Assembly (NCBI RefSeq): GCF_904061905.1
Contig: NZ_CAJFCI010000071.1
Span: 127,173 to 191,172 of the forward strand
Length of the DNA stretch: 64,000 bases
From: Zestomonas carbonaria
Lineage (GTDB): Bacteria; Pseudomonadota; Gammaproteobacteria; Pseudomonadales; Pseudomonadaceae
Direction: 5' to 3'
The stretch's first letter is position 1, and each line of letters starts with the position of its first letter. The notes under the pieces were generated by a model. It had not been told where the DNA came from. It was given only the letters and a program-made list of their open reading frames with translations, and made no database searches. The position numbers and the translations under genes were made by a program. This document shows positions 8,623 through 18,113 of this stretch, piece by piece.

Positions 8623-9665
8623 CGGGCGGTCTCCAGCAGGCGCCAGCGCAGCTTTTCGCCGGCGCGCAGGGGGATCACGCTGTGTTCGCCGAACGACAGG
8701 CTGGCCGGGGCTTCCCATTCCTCGCGGACCAGGGTGATGGTTTCCTGGTTGCGCGGCAGGCCGTAGAAGTCCGGGCCGTGGAAGCTGGCGAAGGCTTCCA
8801 GCTTGTCCAGGGCGTTGCGCTGCTCGAAGGCCTCGGCGTACAGCTCGATGGCGGCGTAGGCGGTGTAGCAGCCGGCGCAACCGCAGGCGGCTTCCTTGGC
8901 GTGACGGGCGTGGGGCGCCGAGTCGGTGCCGAGGAAGAACTTCGGGCTACCGCTGGTGGCCGCGTCGAGCAGGGCTTCCTGGTGGACGTTGCGCTTGAGG
9001 ATCGGCAGGCAATAGAAGTGCGGGCGAATGCCGCCGACCAGCATGTGGTTGCGGTTGTACAGCAGGTGGTGGGCGGTGATGGTGGCGCCGACGTTGGCCG
9101 GCGCCTCCATGACGAACTGCGCGGCATCGCCGGTGGTGATGTGCTCGAACACCACTTTCAGCGTCGGGAAGCGCGCGACCACGCGGCTCATGTGTTCGTC
9201 GATGAAAACCTTCTCGCGGTCGAACACGTCGATCTCGCCACGGGTGACCTCGCCGTGCACCAGCAGCGGCAGGCCGACCTCGGCCATGGTTTCCAGCACC
9301 GGGAAGATCTTGTCGATGCTGGTGACGCCGGAGTCCGAGTTGGTGGTGGCGCCGGCCGGGTAGAGCTTGGCGGCGTGCACGAAGCCGCTGGCCTTGGCGG
9401 CGCGGATGTCGTCGCTGCTGGTGTTGTCGGTGAGGTAGAGCACCATCAGCGGCTCGAAGTGACTGCCCGCCGGACGGGCGGCGAGGATGCGCTGGCGGTA
9501 GGCGTCGGCCTCTTCGGCGTCGCGTACCGGTGGCACGAGGTTGGGCATGATGATGGCGCGGCCGAAGGTACGCGCGACATCGGCGACGGTCTGCGTCAAC
9601 GCGGCTCCATCGCGCAGGTGGATGTGCCAGTCGTCGGGACGCAGCAGGGTCAGGCGGTTGGACAT
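8619..9665 (-). CDS. pyrC: Dihydroorotase, class II
   Basis: Cyclises carbamoyl-aspartate to dihydroorotate in pyrimidine synthesis. The 348-residue zinc enzyme has the metal motif HIHLRD (His14, His16) near the N-terminus, the Lys expected to be carboxylated in HAAKLYPAGATT, and the later Asp motif GTDSAPH. It is the first gene of a pyrC-rnt unit. Upstream lies a repeat-rich spacer. Confidence 0.96.
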   Translation of the reverse strand: MSNRLTLLRPDDWHIHLRDGAALTQTVADVARTFGRAIIMPNLVPPVRDAEEADAYRQRILAARPAGSHFEPLMVLYLTDNTSSDDIRAAKASGFVHAAKLYPAGATTNSDSGVTSIDKIFPVLETMAEVGLPLLVHGEVTRGEIDVFDREKVFIDEHMSRVVARFPTLKVVFEHITTGDAAQFVMEAPANVGATITAHHLLYNRNHMLVGGIRPHFYCLPILKRNVHQEALLDAATSGSPKFFLGTDSAPHARHAKEAACGCAGCYTAYAAIELYAEAFEQRNALDKLEAFASFHGPDFYGLPRNQETITLVREEWEAPASLSFGEHSVIPLRAGEKLRWRLLETAR

Positions 9666-9932
9666 GGGGGGAATTCCAGGCGGGCGAAACGTGGCCGGAA
9701 TGGTACCTGAAAAGGCGGTTAAAGCCGATTAAGAGCGCTGGAGGCTGGACGAAAAAGTAGTGCGTGGTGCTTTTGTGGGAGCGAGGGGGATGCCTGGTTC
9801 TCGGCTCGCGAACATTGGCAACGCAAAAGCTTCGTGGGCAGAGCTTGCTCTTATATATATTGAAGCGGTGTTCATTGGATTACTCGCTTTGCTCACCCTT
9901 CGGGCCGCCCTGAAGGGCGTTCGGTGCAAGCA

Positions 9933-10009
9933 CCGTCCCGCGTTCGCGGGAATGACGGGGATGAAACCCCAACGCCAGACCGTCATTCCCGCTAACGCGG
10001 GGGCCCAAT
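9933..10009. repeat. Paired REP-like palindromes
   Basis: CCCGCGTTCGCGGGAATGACG (approximately 9937-9957) is followed by its inverted partner CGTCATTCCCGCTAACGCGG (9981-10000), which continues GGGCCCAAT. The latter half recurs at 47376-47400. This is typical of Pseudomonas REP doublets. Confidence 0.7.
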
Positions 10010-10019
10010 AAACAGCCAC

Positions 10020-10140
10020 GTAGCCCGGATTGCATCCGGGCTACTCGTCTGCTTTTGTAGGAGCCAGCTTGCTGGCGATGCTTTTGCGTTGCCGGTGATC
10101 GCGCGCATGGCGCGCTCCTACAATAGGACTCCGTCGTAGG
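10020..10140. repeat. Two further intergenic palindrome families
   Basis: GTAGCCCGGATTGCATCCGG (10020-10039) completes a near-perfect palindrome ending GGCTAC at 10044 and recurs near 39626-39686 and 62195-62222. It is followed by GTAGGAGCCAGCTTGCTGGC and a GGCGCGCTCCTAC partner, the well-known Pseudomonas GTAGGAGC repeat, also present at 62228-62277. The whole 9666-10338 spacer otherwise contains no supportable gene. Confidence 0.65.
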
Positions 10141-10196
10141 AGCGGCCCATGGCCGCGAAAAAGCTTGACGCAGAAGGTGCATGGCTAGAATCCTGT

Positions 10197-10273
10197 CCAG
10201 CCTCCAGCCTCCAGCCTCCAGCCTCCAGCCTCCAGCCTCCAGCCTCCAGCCTCCAGCCTCCAGCCTCCAGCCT
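10197..10273. repeat. Tandem heptamer repeat, 11 copies of CCAGCCT
   Basis: Eleven uninterrupted perfect copies of the 7-bp unit CCAGCCT (GGCTGG-rich on the other strand) lie directly upstream of motY. Perfect 7-mer arrays expand and contract by slippage. Since it is outside the coding frame, the effect would be on promoter spacing or the 5' leader. Confidence 0.95.
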
Positions 10274-10338
10274 CCCTTCAAGTTTTCCCACCCTCGACCG
10301 ATACCCGAAGGGAATGCCGTATTGCCGTGGAGCCCGCC

Positions 10339-11268
10339 GTGCGCCAGCGTTATCTCCTTCTGTTCAGCCTGCTGGCCTGCGTGCCGGCGCAGGCCATCAC
10401 TTTCCAGACGCGCCTGGAGCAGGCGGAGTGGAAGGTCGAGGGCGATCAGTTCGAGTGCCGTCTGTCGCAGGCGATCACCGATTTCGGTGTCGGCGAGTTC
10501 GTGCGGCGTGCCGGCGAGCAGGCGATCTTTCGCTTGCAGGCGCGTGAGCGCTGGCTGGGGGCCGGTTCGGCGACGTTGCTGGCCGCCGCCGCGCCGTGGC
10601 AGCCGGGGCGTGGCGATATCAACCTGGGGATGGTCAACGTCGCGGCGGGGGAGGTGCCGTTCAACAGCACCCAGTTGCAGGCCGGGCGCTTGCTGGCCGG
10701 GTTGCTCGACGGCCGCAGTCCGCTGGTCCGCCATCGCACCCTGCAAGGCGGCGAGACGCTGGAAGTGCGCCTGCTGCCGGTCAGGTTCGCCAAGGCCTAC
10801 AACGACTACATGGGATGTACCGCCAAGCTGTTGCCGGTCAACTTCGACCAGGTCCGGCAGGTCCAGCTCGGCTTCCCCAGCGGCGGTACCGACCTGGACG
10901 ACCGGGCCCGCGCCAGGCTGGAGATCATCCTCCAGTACATGCGCGCCGATCCGAGCGTGAACCGCATCGAGCTCGACGGCCATTCCGACAACAGCGGCAG
11001 CCGCCTGACCAACCGCGACCTGTCGCGCCGCCGCGCGCTGGCGGTGCAGGGGTACTTCGAGGCCAGCGGGGTGCCGGCGGAGCGTATCGTCGTGCGTTTC
11101 CATGGCGAGCAGTATCCGCTGGTGACCAACAGCAACGCGGCCAACCGGGCGAAGAACCGGCGGGTGACCGTTCGTCTGTCGCGGGTGCCGGAGCCCGAAC
11201 CGGCCGGGGCGGAGTCGACCGCCGAGCCGGCATCCGCTCCCGCGGCGGCTGGGCCGGCGTCCTCCTGA
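10339..11268 (+). CDS. motY: Flagellar stator-associated protein MotY
   Basis: Exported protein with an N-terminal MotY domain and a C-terminal OmpA-like peptidoglycan-binding domain (LDGHSDNSGS, NRDLSRRRALAV, NRAKNRRVTVRL). It stabilises the stator around the motor in Pseudomonas and Vibrio. A signal peptide MRQRYLLLFSLLACVPAQA is evident. I chose the GTG at 10339 because GGAG lies six bases upstream; a GTG at 10327 would add four residues. The C-terminus is a Pro/Ala-rich tail. The tandem heptamer array is about 65 bases upstream. Confidence 0.9.
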   Translation: MRQRYLLLFSLLACVPAQAITFQTRLEQAEWKVEGDQFECRLSQAITDFGVGEFVRRAGEQAIFRLQARERWLGAGSATLLAAAAPWQPGRGDINLGMVNVAAGEVPFNSTQLQAGRLLAGLLDGRSPLVRHRTLQGGETLEVRLLPVRFAKAYNDYMGCTAKLLPVNFDQVRQVQLGFPSGGTDLDDRARARLEIILQYMRADPSVNRIELDGHSDNSGSRLTNRDLSRRRALAVQGYFEASGVPAERIVVRFHGEQYPLVTNSNAANRAKNRRVTVRLSRVPEPEPAGAESTAEPASAPAAAGPASS

Positions 11269-11394
11269 GTCAGGACGTCGCGGCGACGCAAGAATGTGTC
11301 GCCTCGTCGTCACAAGCTGTCGCGCCCCTGTAAATAATCCGACCGCCCCGGTAGAATCAGCCGTTTTCCGTAACACCCCCCTGGAGTTGATGGC

Positions 11395-12612
<1,218 letters not shown>

Positions 12613-12639
12613 TAAGCTTGTACACCCCGTGCCAGACAG

Positions 12640-12665
12640 ACCCCGGCCACGAGCCGGGGTTTGCT
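12640..12665 (+). terminator. Terminator after argG
   Basis: CCCCGGC...GCCGGGG hairpin followed by TTTGCTTT. Confidence 0.75.
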
Positions 12666-12706
12666 TTCATAAGCCCGGAAAAGGGCGAATCGATGAGGAA
12701 TTACCG

Positions 12707-13099
12707 ATGAGACTGCTGCATACCATGCTGCGGGTCGGCGACCTGGACAAATCCATCGCCTTCTACACCGAAGTGCTGGGCATGACCCTGCTGCGCCGCA
12801 AGGACTACCCGGACGGCCAGTTCACCCTGGCGTTCGTCGGCTACGGCGACGAAGCGCACAACAGCGTGATCGAGCTGACCTACAACTGGGGCGTCGACAG
12901 CTACGAGCTGGGCACCGGCTACGGCCACATAGCCCTGGAAGTAGCGGACGTCTACAAGGCCTGCGAGGACATCCGCGCCCGTGGCGGCAAGATCACCCGC
13001 GAGCCGGGGCCGATGAAGCACGGCTCCAGCATCCTCGCCTTCGTCGAGGACCCGGACGGCTACAAGATAGAACTGCTCTCGCCGCAGCGCGGCGACTGA
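12707..13099 (+). CDS. gloA: Lactoylglutathione lyase (glyoxalase I)
   Basis: Converts the methylglyoxal-glutathione hemithioacetal to S-lactoylglutathione. The short 130-residue form with His5 (MRLLHT), a Glu in NSVIELTYN, His in GYGHIALEV and Glu in YKIELLSP matches the metal ligands of the Ni/Co-type bacterial enzymes. GAGGAA lies six bases before the start. From synteny it corresponds to gloA1 of P. aeruginosa. Confidence 0.95.
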   Translation: MRLLHTMLRVGDLDKSIAFYTEVLGMTLLRRKDYPDGQFTLAFVGYGDEAHNSVIELTYNWGVDSYELGTGYGHIALEVADVYKACEDIRARGGKITREPGPMKHGSSILAFVEDPDGYKIELLSPQRGD

Positions 13100-13109
13100 T
13101 GCCTGTTCG

Positions 13110-13144
13110 CGCCCCGGAGAAACGCTCCGGGGCGTGTTTTCTTC
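13110..13144 (+). terminator. Terminator after gloA
   Basis: CGCCCCGGAG-AAACG-CTCCGGGGCG perfect 10-bp stem followed by TGTTTTCTT. Confidence 0.9.
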
Positions 13145-13265
13145 CCGTGGTTCCCGCCTTTCGCCAGCCTGCGCATTCTGGAGACGCCGGCCTTCACCCC
13201 GACAGCCCTCCCGGGCCCGGCACGAACTTCAGGCTATCCACTGGGATTTGCCGCCTGGCGTGACC

Positions 13266-13928
13266 TCACCATGAGCCATACGGAATTCCGTATTTCTCGA
13301 TATAGGCTTTGGAAATATCGCTCAGGGGATAGTGGTGCCCATCCGACTTCCCGCCGTATGGCCCCGCCTTGACCACCTCGCCCTGGACCCTCGTTACCTC
13401 GATGGGCGCCAGGCAGGGCCCCATGATCCAGGTTTTGGCAATGCCACCGGGGGCCAGGCCAACGGTCAGCCCCTTCCGATAGCCAGTAGTCCATTTGCCA
13501 TCAAGCGAGCAATATGCTTTCTCGCCCTTGACCATGGCCTGCTGGATGGCTTCGGGGATTACGATATAGGCCGCGTAGGTCTGTGGCTCGGCCAGCGATT
13601 GCCAGCGTACATAGATCAACCGTGGCAGGGCGGCGCCGGTGACGTACCTGCCTTTTCCCCAGCCAGGGTGCTCGGGCCAGCCGGTGGGGTCGCCCTTGAG
13701 GCTCTTTGGTGTCTGGATCGCCGCGACGCCGGCCATGGCCTGGCGGAAGACCCGGTCGTTCACGTCCACGGCGTCGGCGGTTTCGATCCACACCTCCATG
13801 TAGTTGGGGGCGAGAAGCCCCAGCCACCAGGCATCGTAGGGCAAGCCCTGGGCTTTGCCGGCGCCACTGGCGCAGCCCGCCAGCAGGGTTGCCAGCCCCA
13901 GGGCCAACAGGCGTTTCAGCTTATTCAT
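13266..13928 (-). CDS. DUF2931 lipoprotein, predicted immunity protein for the adjacent Tle1 effector
   Basis: A 220-residue lipoprotein with signal peptide and lipobox LLAGC at about residue 19. The body has the DUF2931 look: LPYDAWWLGLLAPNYMEVWIETADAVD, then GWPEHPGWGKGRYVTGA and a C-terminal KYGIPYGSW. Family members are encoded beside DUF2235 phospholipase effectors and serve as periplasmic immunity proteins. Here the gene overlaps the 3' end of the effector by eight bases, the classic effector-then-immunity order. A periplasmic lipoprotein fits protection against a lipase acting on the inner membrane from the periplasmic side. Confidence 0.82.
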   Translation of the reverse strand: MNKLKRLLALGLATLLAGCASGAGKAQGLPYDAWWLGLLAPNYMEVWIETADAVDVNDRVFRQAMAGVAAIQTPKSLKGDPTGWPEHPGWGKGRYVTGAALPRLIYVRWQSLAEPQTYAAYIVIPEAIQQAMVKGEKAYCSLDGKWTTGYRKGLTVGLAPGGIAKTWIMGPCLAPIEVTRVQGEVVKAGPYGGKSDGHHYPLSDISKAYIEKYGIPYGSW

Positions 13929-15690
13929 TGGGGTGCTCCATGCGTTTGCCGTTGGCGGTGGGGCGGTTGATGAACACCACCTCCAGCGCGCTGTTGTACT
14001 TGTTCCAGGCAGCGTTCCAGTGGGCGGACAGATGGATGTAGTGGCGGCATAGCATCGCCCGTTCCTCTTCGCTCAGGCCTGGGAGTGGCTCGTTCAAGGC
14101 ATAGGCTTGCAGCTTGGCGGCGACGGGTTGCAACTCATCGGGAAGCGCCAGGGCGGGGTCGCGATCATCGATCCGGTTGAATGCCACGCCGGCACGCACC
14201 GCCAGTTCGCGCATGATACGCAGGTAGACCAGCGACAGCTCGCCGCGCACCTGCCGCTCGCTGCCGACGGCGGCGTACACGCGCTTTTCCGGGAAGGAGT
14301 GGCCCCGGCGCTCGCGGGGCAGTTCCATATCCCAGAGGGCAATGCCCAGGCGCTGCGCGTAGGGTCGCCAATTGGGCAGCCCCCGCTCCAGTCGCCGCCG
14401 GGTGCGCACATAGGCTTCGGTGTTCTCGTTGCGGGTGCCCTGGCTGACCCGGCTGCTGTCCGGGCGGGTCAGGAATATTCTTTCCGTGGCCAGGGGCAGG
14501 TAGCCGCCGCCGATGTCCGAGTGGGCGCCGGGCAGCCGGATGTCGTGGTCGGTGCGGGTCAGGGAGAAGTTGTGGCGATACTCGTTGGCGGCCACCAGGT
14601 GAACCACTCGGCGGGCGATGCCAGGAGGCAGCCCGAGATCGATGCCGGGGTTCCGGGCATTGTGTGCGCTGAAGTCCCCCTTCGATGGGGCGACGACACC
14701 GGCCACGGTATCGAACAGGCCGATGAAGTTCAGGGCGTAGTCCGTCTTGTGACGCCAGGCAAAGCTATTGGCGAGTAGCGATGAGCCGGCAGGCAGCGCG
14801 CGAGCCAACAGGCTGTCCGGCCCCTTGAGAAGGTCGTTGGCGCAATGCCGCGCGGCGGCCGCTCCGCGGCTGAAGCCGAACAGGTCGAATTCGATTCGGC
14901 GGATTTTCAGGGAAGGGTTGTTGTCCAGTAGTAGCTGTAACTGCTCCAGGATCAAGGCGGGCGCTTGTTCGACCCGCGCCACGATACCGGTATCGCCCCG
15001 CCCGGAGCCTTGGCTGTAGAGGGAGTCCGCCTGGCCCGGGTAGAGCCGATAAAGCCGGGCGACATTGCTGACATCGTTGCCATAGCTGTTGTCCGGCGTA
15101 TTGCCGTCGCCATCGTAGCCATAGGCGGAGCAATGCTGGCGGAAGCCCTCGGCCACTTCCGGCTGGATGCCCAGGTTGATGGCGTAACAGCCGCTCGCGG
15201 CGTCGCTGTTGGCCTGGTTGTTGCTGGTGCCGTCGAAGAACAGGCCCAGGCGCAGGACGATGCCTTCCAGTTCTTCTTCTTCCTCCTCTTCCTCCAGCGC
15301 CTCGGCGCCTTCTGGGGCCAAAGGCTGGCTACCGGGAGCAATGGGTCTTGCTGCTGGTTTCGTCTGGCGCGGAGCGGACGTCGCTAGGGCCGCGACCTCG
15401 CTACTGGAAAACTCCTGGAACCTGAGACTCTGGTTGGCGATCAGCAGGGGCGGCGGGCTGCACTTGCAGAGGCAGAGGTCGCCTTCCAGGGCGGCGTTCC
15501 GACCATTCAGGATTTCCTTGTGATGCGGCCCCGCCAGGGCGATGACGCCGACGCTGTTGCAGGCCGGGCAGGCCACGGAGTCGCCTTCGGCGGCGATGGG
15601 CTGGCCTTCGATCTTGATGAAGCCCACACCAGTGATGACGGTGCCGCCAGCGGTGGTCTGTGCGCCCACCGTGATGTGATAGCGCCTCAT
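13921..15690 (-). CDS. PAAR-domain T6SS phospholipase effector, Tle1 family (DUF2235)
   Basis: A 589-residue fusion. Residues 1 to about 85 form a PAAR-type spike-tip domain (GGTVITGVGF, EGDSVACPAC, CLCKCSPPP). Residues about 86-141 are a linker ending in a run of eight Glu, and the rest is a DUF2235 alpha/beta-hydrolase. The likely triad is Ser274 in GFSRG, Asp327 in GLFDTVAG and His390 in PGAHSDIGGGY. Family members are type VI secretion phospholipases that attack rival membranes. No vgrG, hcp or chaperone gene is adjacent, so it is an orphan module that must use secretion genes elsewhere. The immunity lipoprotein follows directly. Confidence 0.87.
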   Translation of the reverse strand: MRRYHITVGAQTTAGGTVITGVGFIKIEGQPIAAEGDSVACPACNSVGVIALAGPHHKEILNGRNAALEGDLCLCKCSPPPLLIANQSLRFQEFSSSEVAALATSAPRQTKPAARPIAPGSQPLAPEGAEALEEEEEEEELEGIVLRLGLFFDGTSNNQANSDAASGCYAINLGIQPEVAEGFRQHCSAYGYDGDGNTPDNSYGNDVSNVARLYRLYPGQADSLYSQGSGRGDTGIVARVEQAPALILEQLQLLLDNNPSLKIRRIEFDLFGFSRGAAAARHCANDLLKGPDSLLARALPAGSSLLANSFAWRHKTDYALNFIGLFDTVAGVVAPSKGDFSAHNARNPGIDLGLPPGIARRVVHLVAANEYRHNFSLTRTDHDIRLPGAHSDIGGGYLPLATERIFLTRPDSSRVSQGTRNENTEAYVRTRRRLERGLPNWRPYAQRLGIALWDMELPRERRGHSFPEKRVYAAVGSERQVRGELSLVYLRIMRELAVRAGVAFNRIDDRDPALALPDELQPVAAKLQAYALNEPLPGLSEEERAMLCRHYIHLSAHWNAAWNKYNSALEVVFINRPTANGKRMEHPNE

Positions 15691-16139
15691 GCCTGGCCCC
15701 TCTGGAGGACCGTCGCTGTTGAGTGATTGTTGAGGGGGAGTGAGGCGGCGAGTGAATCGTTCATCCGTAGTTCCCTTACAAGTTGGTTAAGAGAACTGCA
15801 TGGCACCAGCGCTGATCGACAAGTTGCTATCAGACTGATCTGGTTTTGGCTGGGCTTCTAGCGTAGGTGGGCCAAAGCCACTGACAAGGCATCGGACAAT
15901 CCGCCGACCCTTCTTCCGTTGATACCTCAAGCCACGAGCGTGTTACCGAACGAAGCGTCGGTGTCGTGGTTTTGTGCACTGGGCACTCAGATGCACCGCG
16001 AGGGGGCGGCGTGGGGGAGGGCGGTCGTGGTCCGGTTCTTCGCCTTCGGTCTGCGTGTGAACCCGGATTTATGACCTAAGTTTCTGATTCCTAAGGTTTA
16101 ATACTCGAAACGTCCGGCTTCGTGGAGGTTGGCCTGGAC
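15691..16139. other. Spacer with no supportable gene
   Basis: About 450 bases between the divergently transcribed T6SS effector and the catabolic operon. It looks less GC-rich than its surroundings. I see no convincing ORF, RNA or mobile element in it. Confidence 0.6.
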
Positions 16140-16167
16140 CTGGCATGGCTCATGCACGTTTTATAAT
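16140..16167 (+). promoter_or_regulatory. Putative sigma-70 promoter of the catabolic operon
   Basis: A perfect -10 hexamer TATAAT (16162-16167) is preceded at 16 bp by CTGGCA (16140-16145), a 4 of 6 match to the -35 consensus. The same stretch also resembles a sigma-54 element (TGGCATGGCTCATGCA at 16141-16156, 10 of 12 informative positions), so both readings are possible. It lies about 45 bases before the ABC ATPase gene. Confidence 0.5.
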
Positions 16168-16192
16168 TAAAACACCGTTTCATATATGAAAC
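16158..16192. promoter_or_regulatory. Twin palindromic operator, candidate IclR-family site
   Basis: GTTTTATAATTAAAAC (16158-16173, imperfect palindrome overlapping the -10) and GTTTCATATATGAAAC (16177-16192, perfect 16-bp palindrome) lie side by side, 19 bp centre to centre. Their position over and just after the putative start of transcription suits a repressor. The operon contains one regulator gene, of the IclR family. Related sites occur upstream of the porin at 30938-31215. Confidence 0.6.
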
Positions 16193-16212
16193 AAGCGTGA
16201 GGCCAAAAACAG

Positions 16213-17064
16213 ATGAGAGCCACCTCCTTGAGTATCTATCCGTCCGAAGAGCTTCAGGTTCTGTCCCCGGTAACTGATGCGCGTACCGAGATCGAGTTCC
16301 GCGGCGTGACCAAGCGCTTCCCGGTCAAGGGCGGCGGCGAGCCCACCATCGCGGTGCGGAACCTGGACCTGACCATCCGCAGCGGCGAGGTCGTGTCGAT
16401 CATCGGGCCTTCCGGCTGCGGCAAGAGTACCTTGCTGAACATGGGTTCGGGCCTCTACAGCCCCTCCGAGGGCGAGGTCTACGTGGGCGGCGAGCGGGTC
16501 ACCGGGCCGGTGCGCAAGGTGGCCTTCATGCTCCAGAAGGACCTGCTGATGCCCTGGCGCAGCATCCGCCGCAACATCGAGCTGGGCCTGGAGATCGAAG
16601 GCCGTCCGGCCGGCGAGCGGCGCACCATCGCCGACGAGATGCTCGGCAAGTGCCACCTGGCCGGCTTCGGCGACCACTATCCGTTCCAGCTCTCCGGCGG
16701 CATGCGCCAGCGCGCCGCCCTGGCCCGCACCCTGGCCACCGATCCGCAGGTGCTGTTCCTCGACGAGCCGTTCTCCGCCCTCGACGCGCAGACCAAGATG
16801 ATCCTCCAGCAGGACCTGGCGCAGATGCTCTTCGAGCAGAAGAAGACCGCGCTGTTCATCACCCACGACCTGATCGAGGCGATCGCCATGTCCGACCGCC
16901 TGCTGGTCATGAGCGCGCGCCCCGGCACCATCATCGAAGAAATCAAGGTCGACCTGCCGCTGCGCAACAACCCCCTGGAGCGCCGCAAGCTGCCCGAGAT
17001 CGGCCCCCTGGCCGGTCGCCTGATGGAGCTGCTGAAGGTCGGCGAAGACACCGAACTGCACTGA
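16213..17064 (+). CDS. ABC transporter ATPase, SsuB/TauB/nitrate type
   Basis: A 283-residue ATPase that powers the importer formed with the next two genes. It has Walker A GPSGCGKST, signature LSGGMRQR, Walker B VLFLDEPFSALD and the switch His in ITHDLIEA. An N-terminal extension of about 25 residues precedes the domain. First gene of a long, tightly packed operon running to about 30720. The SsuB/TauB group serves small anions and heterocycles. Confidence 0.92.
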   Translation: MRATSLSIYPSEELQVLSPVTDARTEIEFRGVTKRFPVKGGGEPTIAVRNLDLTIRSGEVVSIIGPSGCGKSTLLNMGSGLYSPSEGEVYVGGERVTGPVRKVAFMLQKDLLMPWRSIRRNIELGLEIEGRPAGERRTIADEMLGKCHLAGFGDHYPFQLSGGMRQRAALARTLATDPQVLFLDEPFSALDAQTKMILQQDLAQMLFEQKKTALFITHDLIEAIAMSDRLLVMSARPGTIIEEIKVDLPLRNNPLERRKLPEIGPLAGRLMELLKVGEDTELH

Positions 17065-17108
17065 CCCAACCTCGCCAACCACGCCCCGGATTTACGCAGG
17101 AGACGAAC

Positions 17109-18104
17109 ATGTCCAAGCGATTCGCCAAAGTCCTTTCCCTCGCCGCCGTCCTCGGCTGCGCGATGACCGTCCAGGCCGCGCCGAAGGAAGTCACCTACCT
17201 GTTGCCGGCGCCGCCGAACTCGCCGGCCTTCGCGCCCTGGGTCATCGCCCAGCAGAAGGGCTACTACGCCGCCCAGGACCTCGTCGTGAAGTTCATCGCC
17301 GCCAAGGGCGGGGTCGACGTGGCCAAGCAGATCGGCGCCGGCAACGCCCTGGTCGGCGGCGCCATCGGCGACACGCCGATCATCGTCCGCGCCAACGGCG
17401 TGCCGGTGAAGGCGGTGGCGGTGCTCGGCGCCAGCGGGATCACCATGATCGCCACCGACGCCAAGGCCGGCATCGCCTCGGTCAAGGACCTCAAGGGCAA
17501 GACCATGACCGTGATGTCCTACTCGGACACCACCTACTACGCGCTGCTGGCCTCGCTGCGCAAGGCCGGCCTGGGCAAGACCGACGTGGAAGTCCAGGCC
17601 GCCGGCCCGGCGGGCGTCTGGCAACTGTTCTCCGCCGGCAAGGCGCAGGCCATGGCCGGGGTGCCGGACTGGGTGGTGAACGCCGAGGAGGCCGGCATGA
17701 ACGTCAGCCTGCTGCCGCGCGGCGAGCTGTTCGAGAGCATGGCCCAGGCCATCCTGGCTTCCGACGAGGCCATCGAGAAGCAGCCGGAGGTGGTCGCCGG
17801 CGTGGTCGAGGCCACCCTGCAGGGCATGCGCGACATCATCGCCGACCCGCGCGCGGCGGCCGTCACCTTCGCCGAGGCGGTGCCCAGCTACAAGGGCAAG
17901 GAAGCCACCTTGGAGAAGATCTTCAAGCTCTACGTCGAGCACGTCTACGCAGGCCAGCAGCCGCTCGGCCAGATCGACCCGCAGCGCCTGGACAGCGTGC
18001 GCAAGTTCTACGTCAGCGAAGGCATTGTCAGCCGCGAGACTCCGCTCGACGAGCTCTACACCAACCGCTTCGTCGACACCGGCGCCGTGGCCGCCAAGCA
18101 ATAA
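17109..18104 (+). CDS. NMT1/THI5-like periplasmic substrate-binding protein
   Basis: A 331-residue periplasmic protein with a signal peptide ending at QAA (MSKRFAKVLSLAAVLGCAMTVQA approximately). The mature part has the fold typical of thiamine-pyrimidine and sulfonate binders (SPAFAPWVIAQQKGYYAAQDL, IGAGNALVGGAIGDTPIIVRANG). AGGAG lies six bases before the ATG. The family binds small, often aromatic or heterocyclic, molecules; together with the catabolic genes this suggests uptake of the pathway substrate. Confidence 0.9.
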   Translation: MSKRFAKVLSLAAVLGCAMTVQAAPKEVTYLLPAPPNSPAFAPWVIAQQKGYYAAQDLVVKFIAAKGGVDVAKQIGAGNALVGGAIGDTPIIVRANGVPVKAVAVLGASGITMIATDAKAGIASVKDLKGKTMTVMSYSDTTYYALLASLRKAGLGKTDVEVQAAGPAGVWQLFSAGKAQAMAGVPDWVVNAEEAGMNVSLLPRGELFESMAQAILASDEAIEKQPEVVAGVVEATLQGMRDIIADPRAAAVTFAEAVPSYKGKEATLEKIFKLYVEHVYAGQQPLGQIDPQRLDSVRKFYVSEGIVSRETPLDELYTNRFVDTGAVAAKQ

Positions 18105-18113
18105 GAGGCTTCC

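Noticed and set aside
10197..10273. Possible CRISPR array
   Set aside because: Units are 7 bp with no spacers; it is a simple tandem repeat.
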